Assembly (NCBI RefSeq): GCF_001423265.1
Contig: NZ_LMND01000030.1
Span: 210,996 to 274,995 of the forward strand
DNA: 64,000 bases
DNA from: Methylobacterium sp. Leaf108
GTDB lineage: Bacteria > Pseudomonadota > Alphaproteobacteria > Rhizobiales > Beijerinckiaceae
Direction of reading: 5' to 3'
Part shown: piece after piece, positions 9,358 through 18,421 of the stretch
Numbering within the stretch: position 1 is the stretch's first letter
Layout: every line of letters starts with the position of its first letter
Notes under the pieces: model-generated
Told to the model about the DNA's origin: nothing
What the model saw: the letters and a program-made list of their open reading frames with translations, nothing else
The model's database searches: none
Made by a program: the position numbers and the translations under genes

Positions 9358-10389
9358 TCACGGAGTCGAGGCGAGGGCGTCGACGGCATCGCCGGCCAGG
9401 TTGGCGGCGCCCAGGCATTCGGCCTCTGCGACGGCCACGTCCCGGAGCGACCCCGGCAATGCCGCGATCTCGCGCGACCGGGCGCGAGCGGCCGCCGTTG
9501 CCTGGGCGAGATCGACGATGGCGAAGCGGACGGCATCGCCGGGCCGCCGTTGGGCGAGCCGGCGCAGGTCGGCCGAGACGACCGTCGCGATCTTGGGGTA
9601 TCCGCCGGTGGTCTGCCGGTCCGCCATCAGCACGATCGGGTGGCCGTTGCCGGGCAACTGGATCGAGCCAGCCACCGTCCCGTCCGACACGATGTTGTAG
9701 CCCTTCCCGCCATGGGCGATCGGCGGACCGTCGAGGCGGTATCCCATGCGATCGGCCTGATGCGAGACCGTCAATCCCTCGCCGAGGAACACCGCCCATC
9801 CCTCCGGCGAGACGTGGTCGTCCTGTGGACCGAGCATGATGCGGATCGCCCTATGCCCATCGTGTGGGCGCGCAGGCATGGCCCTGTCGATACCGCCCGG
9901 ATCGGCAGGCACGTCGAGCCGGTCGCCGGGCCGGAGGGGACGTCCGTCGATTCCGCCGATGCCGGCGCGCAGGTGGAGGGCGCGGCTGCCCAGGACGGAC
10001 GCGCCGCCGATTCCGCCGGCCACGGCCAGATAGCCGAAGACGCCACGATGTGGCGGCGCAATGGTGAGGCATCGGCCCTTCGCGAGAACGAAGGAACGCG
10101 CCCCGATCACCGGAGAGCCATCGCATGCGACCATGCCCATGGCACCGGCGACAGCCAGGCGGACGTCGCCGTCCTCAACGCGAAACTCGCCGCCGCCGAG
10201 ACCGAATTCGATGACGGTTTCATCCGCCTTGTTGCCGACCAGGGTGTTGGCCATCGCCATGGCGAGCGGATCCATCGCACCGGACGGCGACAGGCCGTAG
10301 CGCTGATAGCCCCGGCGTCCGCCGTCCTGCAGGCTCGCCAGGCCATGGCAGCGCAGGACGACGAGCGCACATGCTCCGGTCCCGCTCAC
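9358..10389 (-). CDS. pxpC: 5-oxoprolinase subunit PxpC (biotin-dependent carboxylase-like, KipA)
   Basis: A 343-residue protein of the PxpC/KipA family. With PxpA and PxpB it forms the ATP-dependent 5-oxoprolinase that opens pyroglutamate to glutamate. Family motifs are LASLQDGGRRGYQRYGLSPSGAMDPLA near the N-terminus and the later SDGTVAGSIQLPGNGHPIVL and MADRQTTGGYPKIATV. The start is a GTG at 10389 overlapping the pxpB stop by four bases (GTGA). The coupling and the absence of any better start support it. The longer frame back to 10449 would overlap pxpB needlessly. Confidence 0.92.
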   Translation of the reverse strand: MSGTGACALVVLRCHGLASLQDGGRRGYQRYGLSPSGAMDPLAMAMANTLVGNKADETVIEFGLGGGEFRVEDGDVRLAVAGAMGMVACDGSPVIGARSFVLAKGRCLTIAPPHRGVFGYLAVAGGIGGASVLGSRALHLRAGIGGIDGRPLRPGDRLDVPADPGGIDRAMPARPHDGHRAIRIMLGPQDDHVSPEGWAVFLGEGLTVSHQADRMGYRLDGPPIAHGGKGYNIVSDGTVAGSIQLPGNGHPIVLMADRQTTGGYPKIATVVSADLRRLAQRRPGDAVRFAIVDLAQATAAARARSREIAALPGSLRDVAVAEAECLGAANLAGDAVDALASTP

Positions 10390-11111
10390 GCCGAGATCGA
10401 CTCGGCGACGCAGTCGCCGGCCTCCTCGGCACGGTCGAGGTCGTCCCAACGGTCAGGATCGATCGGTACGAACCGCACCCTGTCTCCGGGTTCGAACAGG
10501 AAGATCGGGTCGCCCTCCGGACGAAAGGTCCGCACGGGCGTGCGTCCGAGGAGATGCCAACCGCTGGGCGCCGCGATGCTGGCGACCAGGGCCTGGGCAC
10601 CACCGATCGAAATCGTGCCGGCCGGTGTTGCGGAGCGTGGATTCTCACGCCGGGGCAGGGCCAGGCGCGGGTCGAGCCCGCTGAGATAGGCATAACCCGG
10701 CAGGAAGCCGAGCATCGCGACCCGGTAATCACCGGAGGCATGGCACGCGATCACCGCCTCCGGCGTCAGCCCATGCCGCTGCGCCACGGCGTCGAGGTCC
10801 ACCCCGAACGCGCCGCCGTAGACCACGGGGATACGCCAGATTCGGGTCGGTCGACTGGCTGTGGTGCACCATCCGGCCAGGGCGAGCACGTCGGCGGCGA
10901 GTCGTGCGGGATCGACGGCGATGGGATCGAGGTGCACCGTCAGGGAACGATAGGTCGGTACGACCTCGACGAGGCCGGGCAGCGCCACCTCCTTCAAGAG
11001 GCCATCGAGCGCCAGGACCCGGCTTGTCAGCGCATCGTCGATGCTATCGCCGAACGTGATCGTGAATGCGGTGTCGCCGCACCAGAGAAGCCGCGCGTCG
11101 GGTCCTTCCAT
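10386..11111 (-). CDS. pxpB: 5-oxoprolinase subunit PxpB (KipI)
   Basis: A protein of about 241 residues that partners PxpC. The start RLLWCGDTAFTITFGDSID matches the PxpB/KipI N-terminus, and VEVVPTYRSLTVHLDP, MLGFLPGYAYLSGLDP, LPRRENPR and GRTPVRTF are family motifs. The ATG at 11111 gives the usual family length, though 11126 and 11165 are also possible. Two near-identical AAGGGAGATGG units at the start blur the ribosome binding site. PxpA, the third subunit, is not found in this window. Confidence 0.9.
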   Translation of the reverse strand: MEGPDARLLWCGDTAFTITFGDSIDDALTSRVLALDGLLKEVALPGLVEVVPTYRSLTVHLDPIAVDPARLAADVLALAGWCTTASRPTRIWRIPVVYGGAFGVDLDAVAQRHGLTPEAVIACHASGDYRVAMLGFLPGYAYLSGLDPRLALPRRENPRSATPAGTISIGGAQALVASIAAPSGWHLLGRTPVRTFRPEGDPIFLFEPGDRVRFVPIDPDRWDDLDRAEEAGDCVAESISA

Positions 11112-11207
11112 CTCCCTTCGGCCCATCTCCCTTGGCCCCACGGCACCGGCGACCGCGGTGCGCACGACAAAGCACCGCGTGCAGGACGGGGATCATCGAC
11201 GAAAAAA

Positions 11208-11233
11208 GGGCGGTGCCAAGCCCGGCACCGCCC
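11208..11233 (-). terminator. Rho-independent terminator of the DUF883-like gene
   Basis: Perfect 10-base arms GGGCGGTGCC (11208-11217) and GGCACCGCCC (11224-11233) flank a 6-base loop. On the minus strand the stem is followed by TTTTTT. It lies 29 bases past the stop at 11263 and separates that gene from pxpB. Confidence 0.9.
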
Positions 11234-11262
11234 ACGTCGTCGTCTACGGAGCTACCGCAACG

Positions 11263-12000
11263 TCAGTGCGGACGCGGACGGTTCGCGCCGGCGTTCGGCT
11301 CGGCGGCCTCGGCGACACGCTGCGCAGCGGCGTTGATCGCCTCGGGGTCGAGGGCGCTCTCAACGAACTCGCGGCCCTTGCTGGTGATGTCGCGTGCATA
11401 CCGGAGACCCTGGTCGCGTACCTCGTCGGCCCACGGACCCACGGTCTCGTCCTCCTTGCGGGTGCGGGGCAGAAGGGCTCCGAGGAGCAGCCCCGCCGCA
11501 ACGCCGACGACGCCGACGAGGAGGGGGTTCTCGGACACGAAGGTCTCCACGGCGCTCTTGCCCTCGCGAAGGCGCTCGGCTCCCCGATCCGACAGGTCGG
11601 ACAGCCGCCGACGCTGGGCCTCACTCTGCTCGCTGGCCCAGTCGCGGGTCTCGTCGTAGGTCCGGCCGGCCCGGTCGCGCAGGTCCCGCGCGGTCTCCGC
11701 GGCGCGTCCCTTGGCATCGGACGCAGCGGAATAGACCCGCTCCTTCGCCTCGTCGAACGTGTCGGACGCCTGCTCGGCGAGGTGCGCGGCGCGGCTCTTC
11801 AGCCCCTCGGCGGTGTCGCGAGCATCGTCGACGGCATCCGCCGTCTCGGCTCGGGCCCGGTGAAGGCCGGCGGCGGTATCTTTGTGCAGGCGATCATGCA
11901 GAGAATGCTCGGTGGTCGAGCCGTGAGGCAGGCCGGCCGCGGCCAGGATGTCTTCGGGCGTCGTACCCGGGCCGCCGATGGTGCTCTTGCTGGTGTTCAT
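11263..12000 (-). CDS. Coiled-coil membrane-anchored protein with ElaB/YqjD-like (DUF883) tail
   Basis: A 245-residue protein. About 130 residues rich in Ala, Arg, Asp and Glu look like an amphipathic late-embryogenesis or apolipoprotein-like helix (repeated DRAGR, DARDTAEG, DAKGRAAET units). One hydrophobic segment (NPLLVGVVGVAAGLLLGALLP, preceded by VETFVSE) follows, then a charged C-terminal helix. The ENPLLVG...GLLLG pattern is that of the DUF883/ElaB-YqjD family of inner-membrane proteins that rise in stationary phase. ATG 12000 follows GAGGAG with 9-base spacing. A near-consensus EcfG-type promoter lies at 12088-12112 and a terminator at 11208-11233, so it is probably a single stress-induced message. 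Confidence 0.8.
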   Translation of the reverse strand: MNTSKSTIGGPGTTPEDILAAAGLPHGSTTEHSLHDRLHKDTAAGLHRARAETADAVDDARDTAEGLKSRAAHLAEQASDTFDEAKERVYSAASDAKGRAAETARDLRDRAGRTYDETRDWASEQSEAQRRRLSDLSDRGAERLREGKSAVETFVSENPLLVGVVGVAAGLLLGALLPRTRKEDETVGPWADEVRDQGLRYARDITSKGREFVESALDPEAINAAAQRVAEAAEPNAGANRPRPH

Positions 12001-12087
12001 CTGGCAAACTCCTCGTGCGTTGTGCCGGCCCCTCTCCAGAGAGGAGGCATCGATCTCGACCAATGAGTCCGGATATTCGGGCTCGAT

Positions 12088-12112
12088 AACGGAGGGTGAC
12101 GAAAGTCGTACC
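12088..12112 (-). promoter_or_regulatory. EcfG-like general stress promoter (one mismatch)
   Basis: Read on the minus strand this is GGTAC-N16-CGTT, one base away from the alphaproteobacterial EcfG consensus GGAAC-N16/17-CGTT. It lies about 90 bases before the start at 12000. It is weaker than the site at 13568-13592. Confidence 0.5.
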
Positions 12113-12205
12113 GCGATCGTAGCGGGCGTGTGCTGTAGACAGAAATCGTCGTCCGCAGCCGATGGGTCCTGTCGCAGACGATGACGTCTCCATAGGCTCG
12201 CGGCT

Positions 12206-12598
12206 TCAGATCTGGGTCTCGTCGCCGATCCCATTGACGGAGCGTCGGGTCGGCTGGTCCGGATCGTAGGTCCGATCGGCGCCGTTCTTCAGGACCGGCA
12301 GATCCTCGGCCGCCCGCTGGACGCGGCGCCGCTCGGCATCGCGCATGACGTCGCCCGACATCCGGTGCAGCAGCCAGCCCACACCGGCGGTGATCAAGAG
12401 AACCGGCACCGGGTTCCGGCGGACGGCTGCGAGAACACCGTCGTAGGCGCCGGACAGTGGCGTCTTGCGAGCGTTCCCGAGCATCTCGTCGACGATGCTC
12501 GATACGGTGAGCCGACCCTGGATCTTGTCGATGGTCTCGTCGAGGCGAGCGCGGCTCGCTTCGATGTCCTTCTCGAGGTCGTTGAGCGAACCGGTCAT
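12206..12598 (-). CDS. DUF3618-type membrane protein
   Basis: A 130-residue protein beginning MTGSLNDLEKDIEASRARLDETID, the conserved N-terminus of DUF3618 proteins (I-E-x-x-R-x-x-L-x-x-T-I/V-D). A single hydrophobic stretch near residues 62-76 (PVPVLLITAGVGWLLHRM) follows. The tail is polar. The ATG overlaps the stop of the holin-like gene by four bases (ATGA), so the two are translationally coupled. Function is unknown. Its companions and promoter suggest an envelope role under general stress. Confidence 0.82.
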   Translation of the reverse strand: MTGSLNDLEKDIEASRARLDETIDKIQGRLTVSSIVDEMLGNARKTPLSGAYDGVLAAVRRNPVPVLLITAGVGWLLHRMSGDVMRDAERRRVQRAAEDLPVLKNGADRTYDPDQPTRRSVNGIGDETQI

Positions 12599-12990
12599 CC
12601 CGAAACCCTTTCGGACAATGTACGAGCGTCTTCGCGGACCTGCCGGGTCGTGCGCGTCGGAGCGAGGGTGGAGATCGACATCGCGCTGCGGCCCCACAGC
12701 GCGAGGCCGATCGCGACGACGAGCAGGACGCCGCCGACGATGAGGGCGGCCAACGCTTCGGAGTTCACCACCGTCGCCAGCCACTTCACGAGGGCGTCGA
12801 CGAGGACCAGCATGGCCACGACGCCGAAAACGGCGGCGCCGACGAGCATCGCCATTCCGAGGAACAGCGAGCGGATGTTGCTCGTCATCTCGTTCCGGAA
12901 GAGAGCGATCTCCTTGCGCGCCAGCTCGTTGGTCTCACGGAGCGCATCGCCGATGAGCCCCTGGATGCTGGATGGATTGCCGTTCGACAT
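12595..12990 (-). CDS. Holin-X/Phage_holin_3_6-like membrane protein
   Basis: A 131-residue protein with an amphipathic N-terminus (LIGDALRETNELARKEIALFRNE) followed by two membrane helices (FLGMAMLVGAAVFGVVAMLV and ALAALIVGGVLLVVAIGLAL). This is the layout of the 'phage holin family' proteins common in bacterial chromosomes beside DUF3618 genes. There is no other phage gene nearby, so lysis is unlikely. It lies between the 162-residue membrane protein gene and the DUF3618 gene on one minus-strand unit. Confidence 0.82.
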   Translation of the reverse strand: MSNGNPSSIQGLIGDALRETNELARKEIALFRNEMTSNIRSLFLGMAMLVGAAVFGVVAMLVLVDALVKWLATVVNSEALAALIVGGVLLVVAIGLALWGRSAMSISTLAPTRTTRQVREDARTLSERVSG

Positions 12991-13002
12991 GGGCCCGCGA
13001 CC

Positions 13003-13491
13003 TCAGGCGCCATAGCCGTCGTAACGATCGCCCTTCGGCGAAACGCTCGACGACTTGATGAAACGCGCGACCATGAAGCCGGTCACGAAGGTCGCGACGG
13101 CCACGGCGACCGGCGCCCGGCGAGCGAAGGCCTCGGCGTCGTCGTAGAAGTCGGCGAAGCTCCGCGACTCGATCGATCCGCCGAGCTGCTCCAAGCCCTC
13201 GGCGGCACTGTCGAAGAAAGCCTTGATGTTGGGCTTGTCGTCGAACGTCTTGCTCGAGTCGCGCAGACCCTTGGCGAGGTCGTGGACCGACTGGGCGGCG
13301 TCGCCCTTGCGCCGATCGACGTAGTCGGTCGCCTGGACCTTGGCGGCTTCCACGAACCCGCGGCCGCGCTCGACGGCGAGGTTGGCAATACCGTCGACGT
13401 CGCTGCGCAGGGCCTTGAGATCGGGGGGAGCCGTATTGTCGCCGGACAGGGACTCGTTGGCGTGTTGGCCTGGGGCGTTGATGCCGCTCAC
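13003..13491 (-). CDS. Membrane-anchored protein of the stress operon, family not recognised
   Basis: A 162-residue protein. A helical, charged body (residues about 20-120, with VERGRGFVEAAKVQATDYVDRRKG and VHDLAKGLRDSSKTF) precedes one membrane segment near the C-terminus (APVAVAVATFVTGFMVARFI). GTG 13491 is chosen because AAGGAG lies 8 bases upstream. A GTG at 13500 and an ATG at 13572 are also open, but the latter lies inside the promoter. It is the first gene of a three-gene unit with the holin-like and DUF3618 genes, 12 bases from the next start. It is most like helper proteins of the CsbD/ElaB stress type by layout only; no firm family was recognised. Confidence 0.75.
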   Translation of the reverse strand: MSGINAPGQHANESLSGDNTAPPDLKALRSDVDGIANLAVERGRGFVEAAKVQATDYVDRRKGDAAQSVHDLAKGLRDSSKTFDDKPNIKAFFDSAAEGLEQLGGSIESRSFADFYDDAEAFARRAPVAVAVATFVTGFMVARFIKSSSVSPKGDRYDGYGA

Positions 13492-13567
13492 GGGTGTCAC
13501 TCCTTCACTGGCGCGCGCGACGGCCGCAGGGCACGACGGCGTCGCAGGTGCTATGTTGTGGCGGTGT

Positions 13568-13592
13568 AACATTCCCCGTGGGCGCCGGTTCC
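13568..13592 (-). promoter_or_regulatory. EcfG-type general stress promoter
   Basis: On the minus strand this reads GGAAC-N16-TGTT, matching the EcfG consensus GGAAC-N16/17-CGTT except for one base. It lies about 75 bases before the GTG at 13491. It would place the three-gene membrane-protein unit in the PhyR-NepR-EcfG general stress regulon. Confidence 0.65.
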
Positions 13593-13957
13593 TTCTATGG
13601 AGCCCGGCGGTTTCCCGCTCGCGCCGGCAGCCGACCGTGAAGCCCGAGAGAGGTGACGCGGGGAAGCCGGTCGGTCCCTGTCGCTCGGGTCGCGATCAGG
13701 CTCCGTTCATCGCGCCCAGGGCATGAAAGCCGAGCTTGGCCGGTCAGGACATCGACCCGGTGGACGCTTTTCGGCGGGAGTTGTGTGCCATTCTGCCAAA
13801 CGATCGGTCCGGCGTCGGCGATGCCTTGACCGACGAAGCTCAAAGGCGCTTGGCTGTAGGCACGGATCACGAGCGGTCTTTGCGCGTTCACGTAAGCATT
13901 TCATTGATGGCGAAGCGCGGTGGTCGCGCCGAGCCCTGAGGACCGGAGCCCACATTC
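13593..13957. other. Divergent intergenic region before otsA
   Basis: This stretch separates the stress operon promoter from otsA. No supported gene was seen. No GGAAC-type promoter for otsA was found on the plus strand. Confidence 0.45.
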
Positions 13958-15379
<1,422 letters not shown>

Positions 15380-15467
15380 CCGAAGGGTACCGTCGGACGC
15401 CTTTGCTCCGCAGCGGCGGTAGGACTAAGGTCACGCTTCTTTCCTCGGAGCGTGGACAAGTTTCGGC

Positions 15468-17585
15468 ATGATCGGCATCGATGACGGCGTGCCTGCCCCG
15501 CTGGGCGCGCATTTCGATGGCCGCGGCGTCAATTTCGCGGTGTTCTCGGAGCACGCCACGGCCGTGGATCTGTGCCTGTTCGAAGCGGGCGAACGCCACG
15601 AACACCAGACGATTCGGCTGCCGTGCCGCACCGACGATGTCTGGCACTGCTACCTGCGCGGCGTGTTCCCCGGCCAACTCTACGGCTACCGCGTCCATGG
15701 CCCGTGGGACCCGGCGCAGGGCCACAGGTTCAATCCGGCCAAGCTCCTGCTCGATCCCTATGCCCGCGAGATTCGTGGCCGGCTTCGTTGGCACGATGCG
15801 CTCTACGGCCACCGCCGCGCATTGCAGCGCGAGGACCAGATCGACCGGCGCGACAGTGCCATCCACATGCCCAAGGCGGTGGTGACGGCCCCCGATATCG
15901 CCGCGCAATCACACCTGGTGAGCCGTCGCCCGCTCGCCGAGACGGTGATCTACGAGGCGCACGTCAAGGCGCTGACCCAGCGCCACCCGGCGGTGCCCGA
16001 AGCGGAACGCGGCACCTACGCCGCGCTCGCCCATCCGGCCATCATCGAGCATCTGCTCAAGCTGGGCGTCACGGCCATCGAACTCCTGCCGATTCAGTCG
16101 TTCGTCGACGATCGTTTCCTCGTGGAGAAAGGCCTGTGCAATTTCTGGGGCTACTCGCCCCTCAACTATTTCGCGCCGGAGCCACGCTACCTCGGTCCGA
16201 CCGGCATCGGCGGCTTGAAGGCGGCGATCCGCGAGTTGGCGGCGGCCGAGATCGAGGTCTATCTCGACGTCGTCTACAACCATACGGCCGAAGCGGATCG
16301 GCTCGGGCCGACATTGTCGTTCCGCGGCATCGACAACGCCAGTTATTACAAGCTCGACCCAGCCGACCGGCGGCGTGACATCGATTGCACCGGGTGCGGC
16401 AACACCCTCGACCTCGATCATCCGCGCGTGATGCAACTCGTGCTCGATTCCCTGCGGCACTGGGTGACGGCCTATGGGGTGGCGGGTTTCCGGTTCGATC
16501 TCGCGACCTGTCTCGGCCGGACACCGCACGATTTCTCGCGCAAGGCGGCCTTCTTCCAGGCGGTGGCGCAGGACCCGGTGCTGGCGTCCATCAAGATGAT
16601 CGCCGAGCCCTGGGACATCGGAGCCGGCGGCTACCAGCTCGGCGGCTATCCGAAGGGCTGGAGCGAATGGAACGACCAGTTCCGCGACAGCGTCCGCGGA
16701 TTCTGGCGCGGCGATCCGGGGATGCTCGCGAAGGTGACGCAGGGGTTGTCGGGCTCTCGCGAGATCTTCGGGCCCTCAGGCCGGGCGCCCCAGGCGAGCA
16801 TCAACTACGTGGCGAGCCACGACGGCTACACGCTCGCCGATGTCGTCGCCTACGAGGACAAGCACAATCTGGCCAATGGGGAAGACAACCGCGACGGCCA
16901 CGGCCACAACCTGTCCCGCAACTATGGGGTCGAAGGCGAGACCGAGGATCCGGCCATCCTCGCCCTTCGCCATCGGCAGAAGCGCAATCTTCTCGCGACA
17001 ATCCTCCTCGCCCAGGGCGTGCCCATGCTGCTGATGGGCGACGAGCGTTCCCGTAGCCAGAAGGGCAACAACAACGCCTACGCCCAGGACAACGAGACCA
17101 ATTGGGTCGATTGGGAGAATGATCCCGATCCCGGCCTGGCGAGTTTCGTCGCCAATCTCACCCGCCTGCGGCGCGAGCAGCCGGCACTGCGCCGCCGCGC
17201 CTTCCTGACAGGCAACCCGATCGACCCCGACGAGGCCCTGCGCGACGTCCACTGGCTGTCGCCGAACGGCGAGGAAATGGATGCTCGCGATTGGGGGGAC
17301 GACAACCGCCAGACCTTCGGGATGCAGATCGGCAACGACCTTCCGGAAGCCGACCGGTTGCTGGTGCTCGTGAACGCCGCCGAGGCCGCCTGCGACTTCA
17401 CCCTGGCTCCCGTCGTCGGCGGTCCCTGGGTGGCCATCTTCGACACCACGCGGCCCATCGGTCAGGTTCAGGGCGCCCAGGCCCTGTTCCTGCCGGGCAC
17501 CCGCATCCGCCTCGACGGACGCTCGCTTCTCGTCCTGCGCGCCCGCCCCGCGGCGGCCTATGGTGCGGGATTCGCCAGGGGATAG
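15468..17585 (+). CDS. glgX: Glycogen debranching enzyme GlgX
   Basis: A 705-residue GH13_11 isoamylase-type enzyme hydrolysing alpha-1,6 branches of limit dextrin. An N-terminal CBM48 domain (GAHFDGRGVNFAVFSEHATAV) precedes the barrel. The nucleophile is Asp344 (FRFDLATCLGR), the acid/base Glu380 (MIAEPWDIG) and the third acid Asp452 (NYVASHDGYTL). The late motif reads MGDERSRSQKGNNNAYAQDN, whereas most GlgX proteins have GDEFGR-Q-GNNNAYCQDN, so Phe-Gly is replaced by Arg-Ser in this copy. A bidirectional hairpin follows at 17591-17624. The ATG at 15468 has only a weak ribosome binding site. Confidence 0.95.
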   Translation: MIGIDDGVPAPLGAHFDGRGVNFAVFSEHATAVDLCLFEAGERHEHQTIRLPCRTDDVWHCYLRGVFPGQLYGYRVHGPWDPAQGHRFNPAKLLLDPYAREIRGRLRWHDALYGHRRALQREDQIDRRDSAIHMPKAVVTAPDIAAQSHLVSRRPLAETVIYEAHVKALTQRHPAVPEAERGTYAALAHPAIIEHLLKLGVTAIELLPIQSFVDDRFLVEKGLCNFWGYSPLNYFAPEPRYLGPTGIGGLKAAIRELAAAEIEVYLDVVYNHTAEADRLGPTLSFRGIDNASYYKLDPADRRRDIDCTGCGNTLDLDHPRVMQLVLDSLRHWVTAYGVAGFRFDLATCLGRTPHDFSRKAAFFQAVAQDPVLASIKMIAEPWDIGAGGYQLGGYPKGWSEWNDQFRDSVRGFWRGDPGMLAKVTQGLSGSREIFGPSGRAPQASINYVASHDGYTLADVVAYEDKHNLANGEDNRDGHGHNLSRNYGVEGETEDPAILALRHRQKRNLLATILLAQGVPMLLMGDERSRSQKGNNNAYAQDNETNWVDWENDPDPGLASFVANLTRLRREQPALRRRAFLTGNPIDPDEALRDVHWLSPNGEEMDARDWGDDNRQTFGMQIGNDLPEADRLLVLVNAAEAACDFTLAPVVGGPWVAIFDTTRPIGQVQGAQALFLPGTRIRLDGRSLLVLRARPAAAYGAGFARG

Positions 17586-17590
17586 CCGAA

Positions 17591-17624
17591 CCGCCGGGTC
17601 GGGACGCTCCGTCCCGCCCGGCGG
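17591..17624. terminator. Hairpin between convergent glgX and the YidB-like gene
   Basis: A 15-base-pair stem with one bulged base. Left arm 17591-17606 and right arm from 17610 share CCGCCGGG and CGGGACG with a 3-base loop. There is no long T-run, but the position between two convergent stops fits a bidirectional terminator. Confidence 0.65.
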
Positions 17625-17641
17625 CTTGGGACGGCGTCGCC

Positions 17642-18115
17642 CTACGCGGGCACGCGTCCGTCCGGCGTGTACTGGTCGATCGCCTTGGGCAGCTCGCGCG
17701 ACAGCCGCGAGAGCAGCTCCTCCCGCGACAGGCCCGTCTGCTGCGACAGGGTCGCGAGAACGTCGGGACCGATCGCCTGTTCGAGCTGGGGCGGAGCGAT
17801 CTCGCGGTTCGGGCCCTGCTTGACCCAGGAGTCCGCGGTCTCGCCCTGGCCGGCCTGCCGGAACCGGTCGACGAGTTCGCCGACGCCGCCGCCGAGGAAG
17901 CCGCCGGCTCCCGCGCCGGCCCCGGCACCGCCCAGGGCGCCGGCGATGCTGCCGAGAATCCCGCTCAATCCACCCTGCTCGACCGGCTGTCCCGGCTGGC
18001 CAGGCTGCCCTTTGCCGAGGCCACCGAGCATTTCGGCGATCTTGTCCCTGTTCTGGAAGCCGGCTACCGCCAGCAGGCCCAGCAATGCCGTCATCGACGG
18101 ATATCCACGGCTCAT
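17642..18115 (-). CDS. YidB/DUF937 family protein
   Basis: A 157-residue protein of the YidB (DUF937) family. The start [25 protein letters not shown] is followed by a Gly/Pro/Gln-rich linker and a very Gly/Ala-rich stretch ([19 protein letters not shown]). The conserved C-terminal domain contains [32 protein letters not shown] and [15 protein letters not shown]. The function of the family is unknown. A good ribosome binding site (GGGAGAG) precedes the ATG at 18115. It is transcribed against the glycogen genes on both sides and may not belong to that pathway. Confidence 0.88.
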   Translation of the reverse strand: MSRGYPSMTALLGLLAVAGFQNRDKIAEMLGGLGKGQPGQPGQPVEQGGLSGILGSIAGALGGAGAGAGAGGFLGGGVGELVDRFRQAGQGETADSWVKQGPNREIAPPQLEQAIGPDVLATLSQQTGLSREELLSRLSRELPKAIDQYTPDGRVPA

Positions 18116-18421
18116 CGTTCTCTCCCAGGCGCGAGTGGCGCGAGGTAAGAATCCCGGCCGGGCATGGGTTCCGTGACCGGTCCTGCCTTTGTCGGTTCAG
18201 AGCGGCCGGTGTTCGCCCGCCGATCGGCCGGAGGCGGGTCTGCGTCCTCGAAATGCGGTGCAACATTCCGCTGCCCGTGCGGGTTGTCGCGGTGTGGCCA
18301 CGCCATAGCTCGGATGCGGGAACCAGACCGCGCCGGGCCGCCTTCTCAACCAATCGGTGCTGTGCACGCTCCGGCGCCGGCGTTCGGATGCCACAACCAT
18401 GATGATCGAGGATGCCGCCTG
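18116..18421. other. Divergent region between the YidB-like gene and treZ
   Basis: About 300 bases holding presumed promoters for both directions. No supported gene, strong inverted repeat or consensus EcfG site was found. The frame that extends treZ upstream to 18164 has no family homology. Confidence 0.45.

Noticed and set aside
8521..10689. 722-codon plus-strand open frame
   Set aside because: It lies antisense to the hydrolase and pxpC genes, is rich in Arg/Gly/Asp without recognisable motifs, and is explained by high GC.
12595..12990. Prophage remnant suggested by a holin-like protein
   Set aside because: No other phage gene is nearby; this holin-like family is common in bacterial stress operons with DUF3618 genes.
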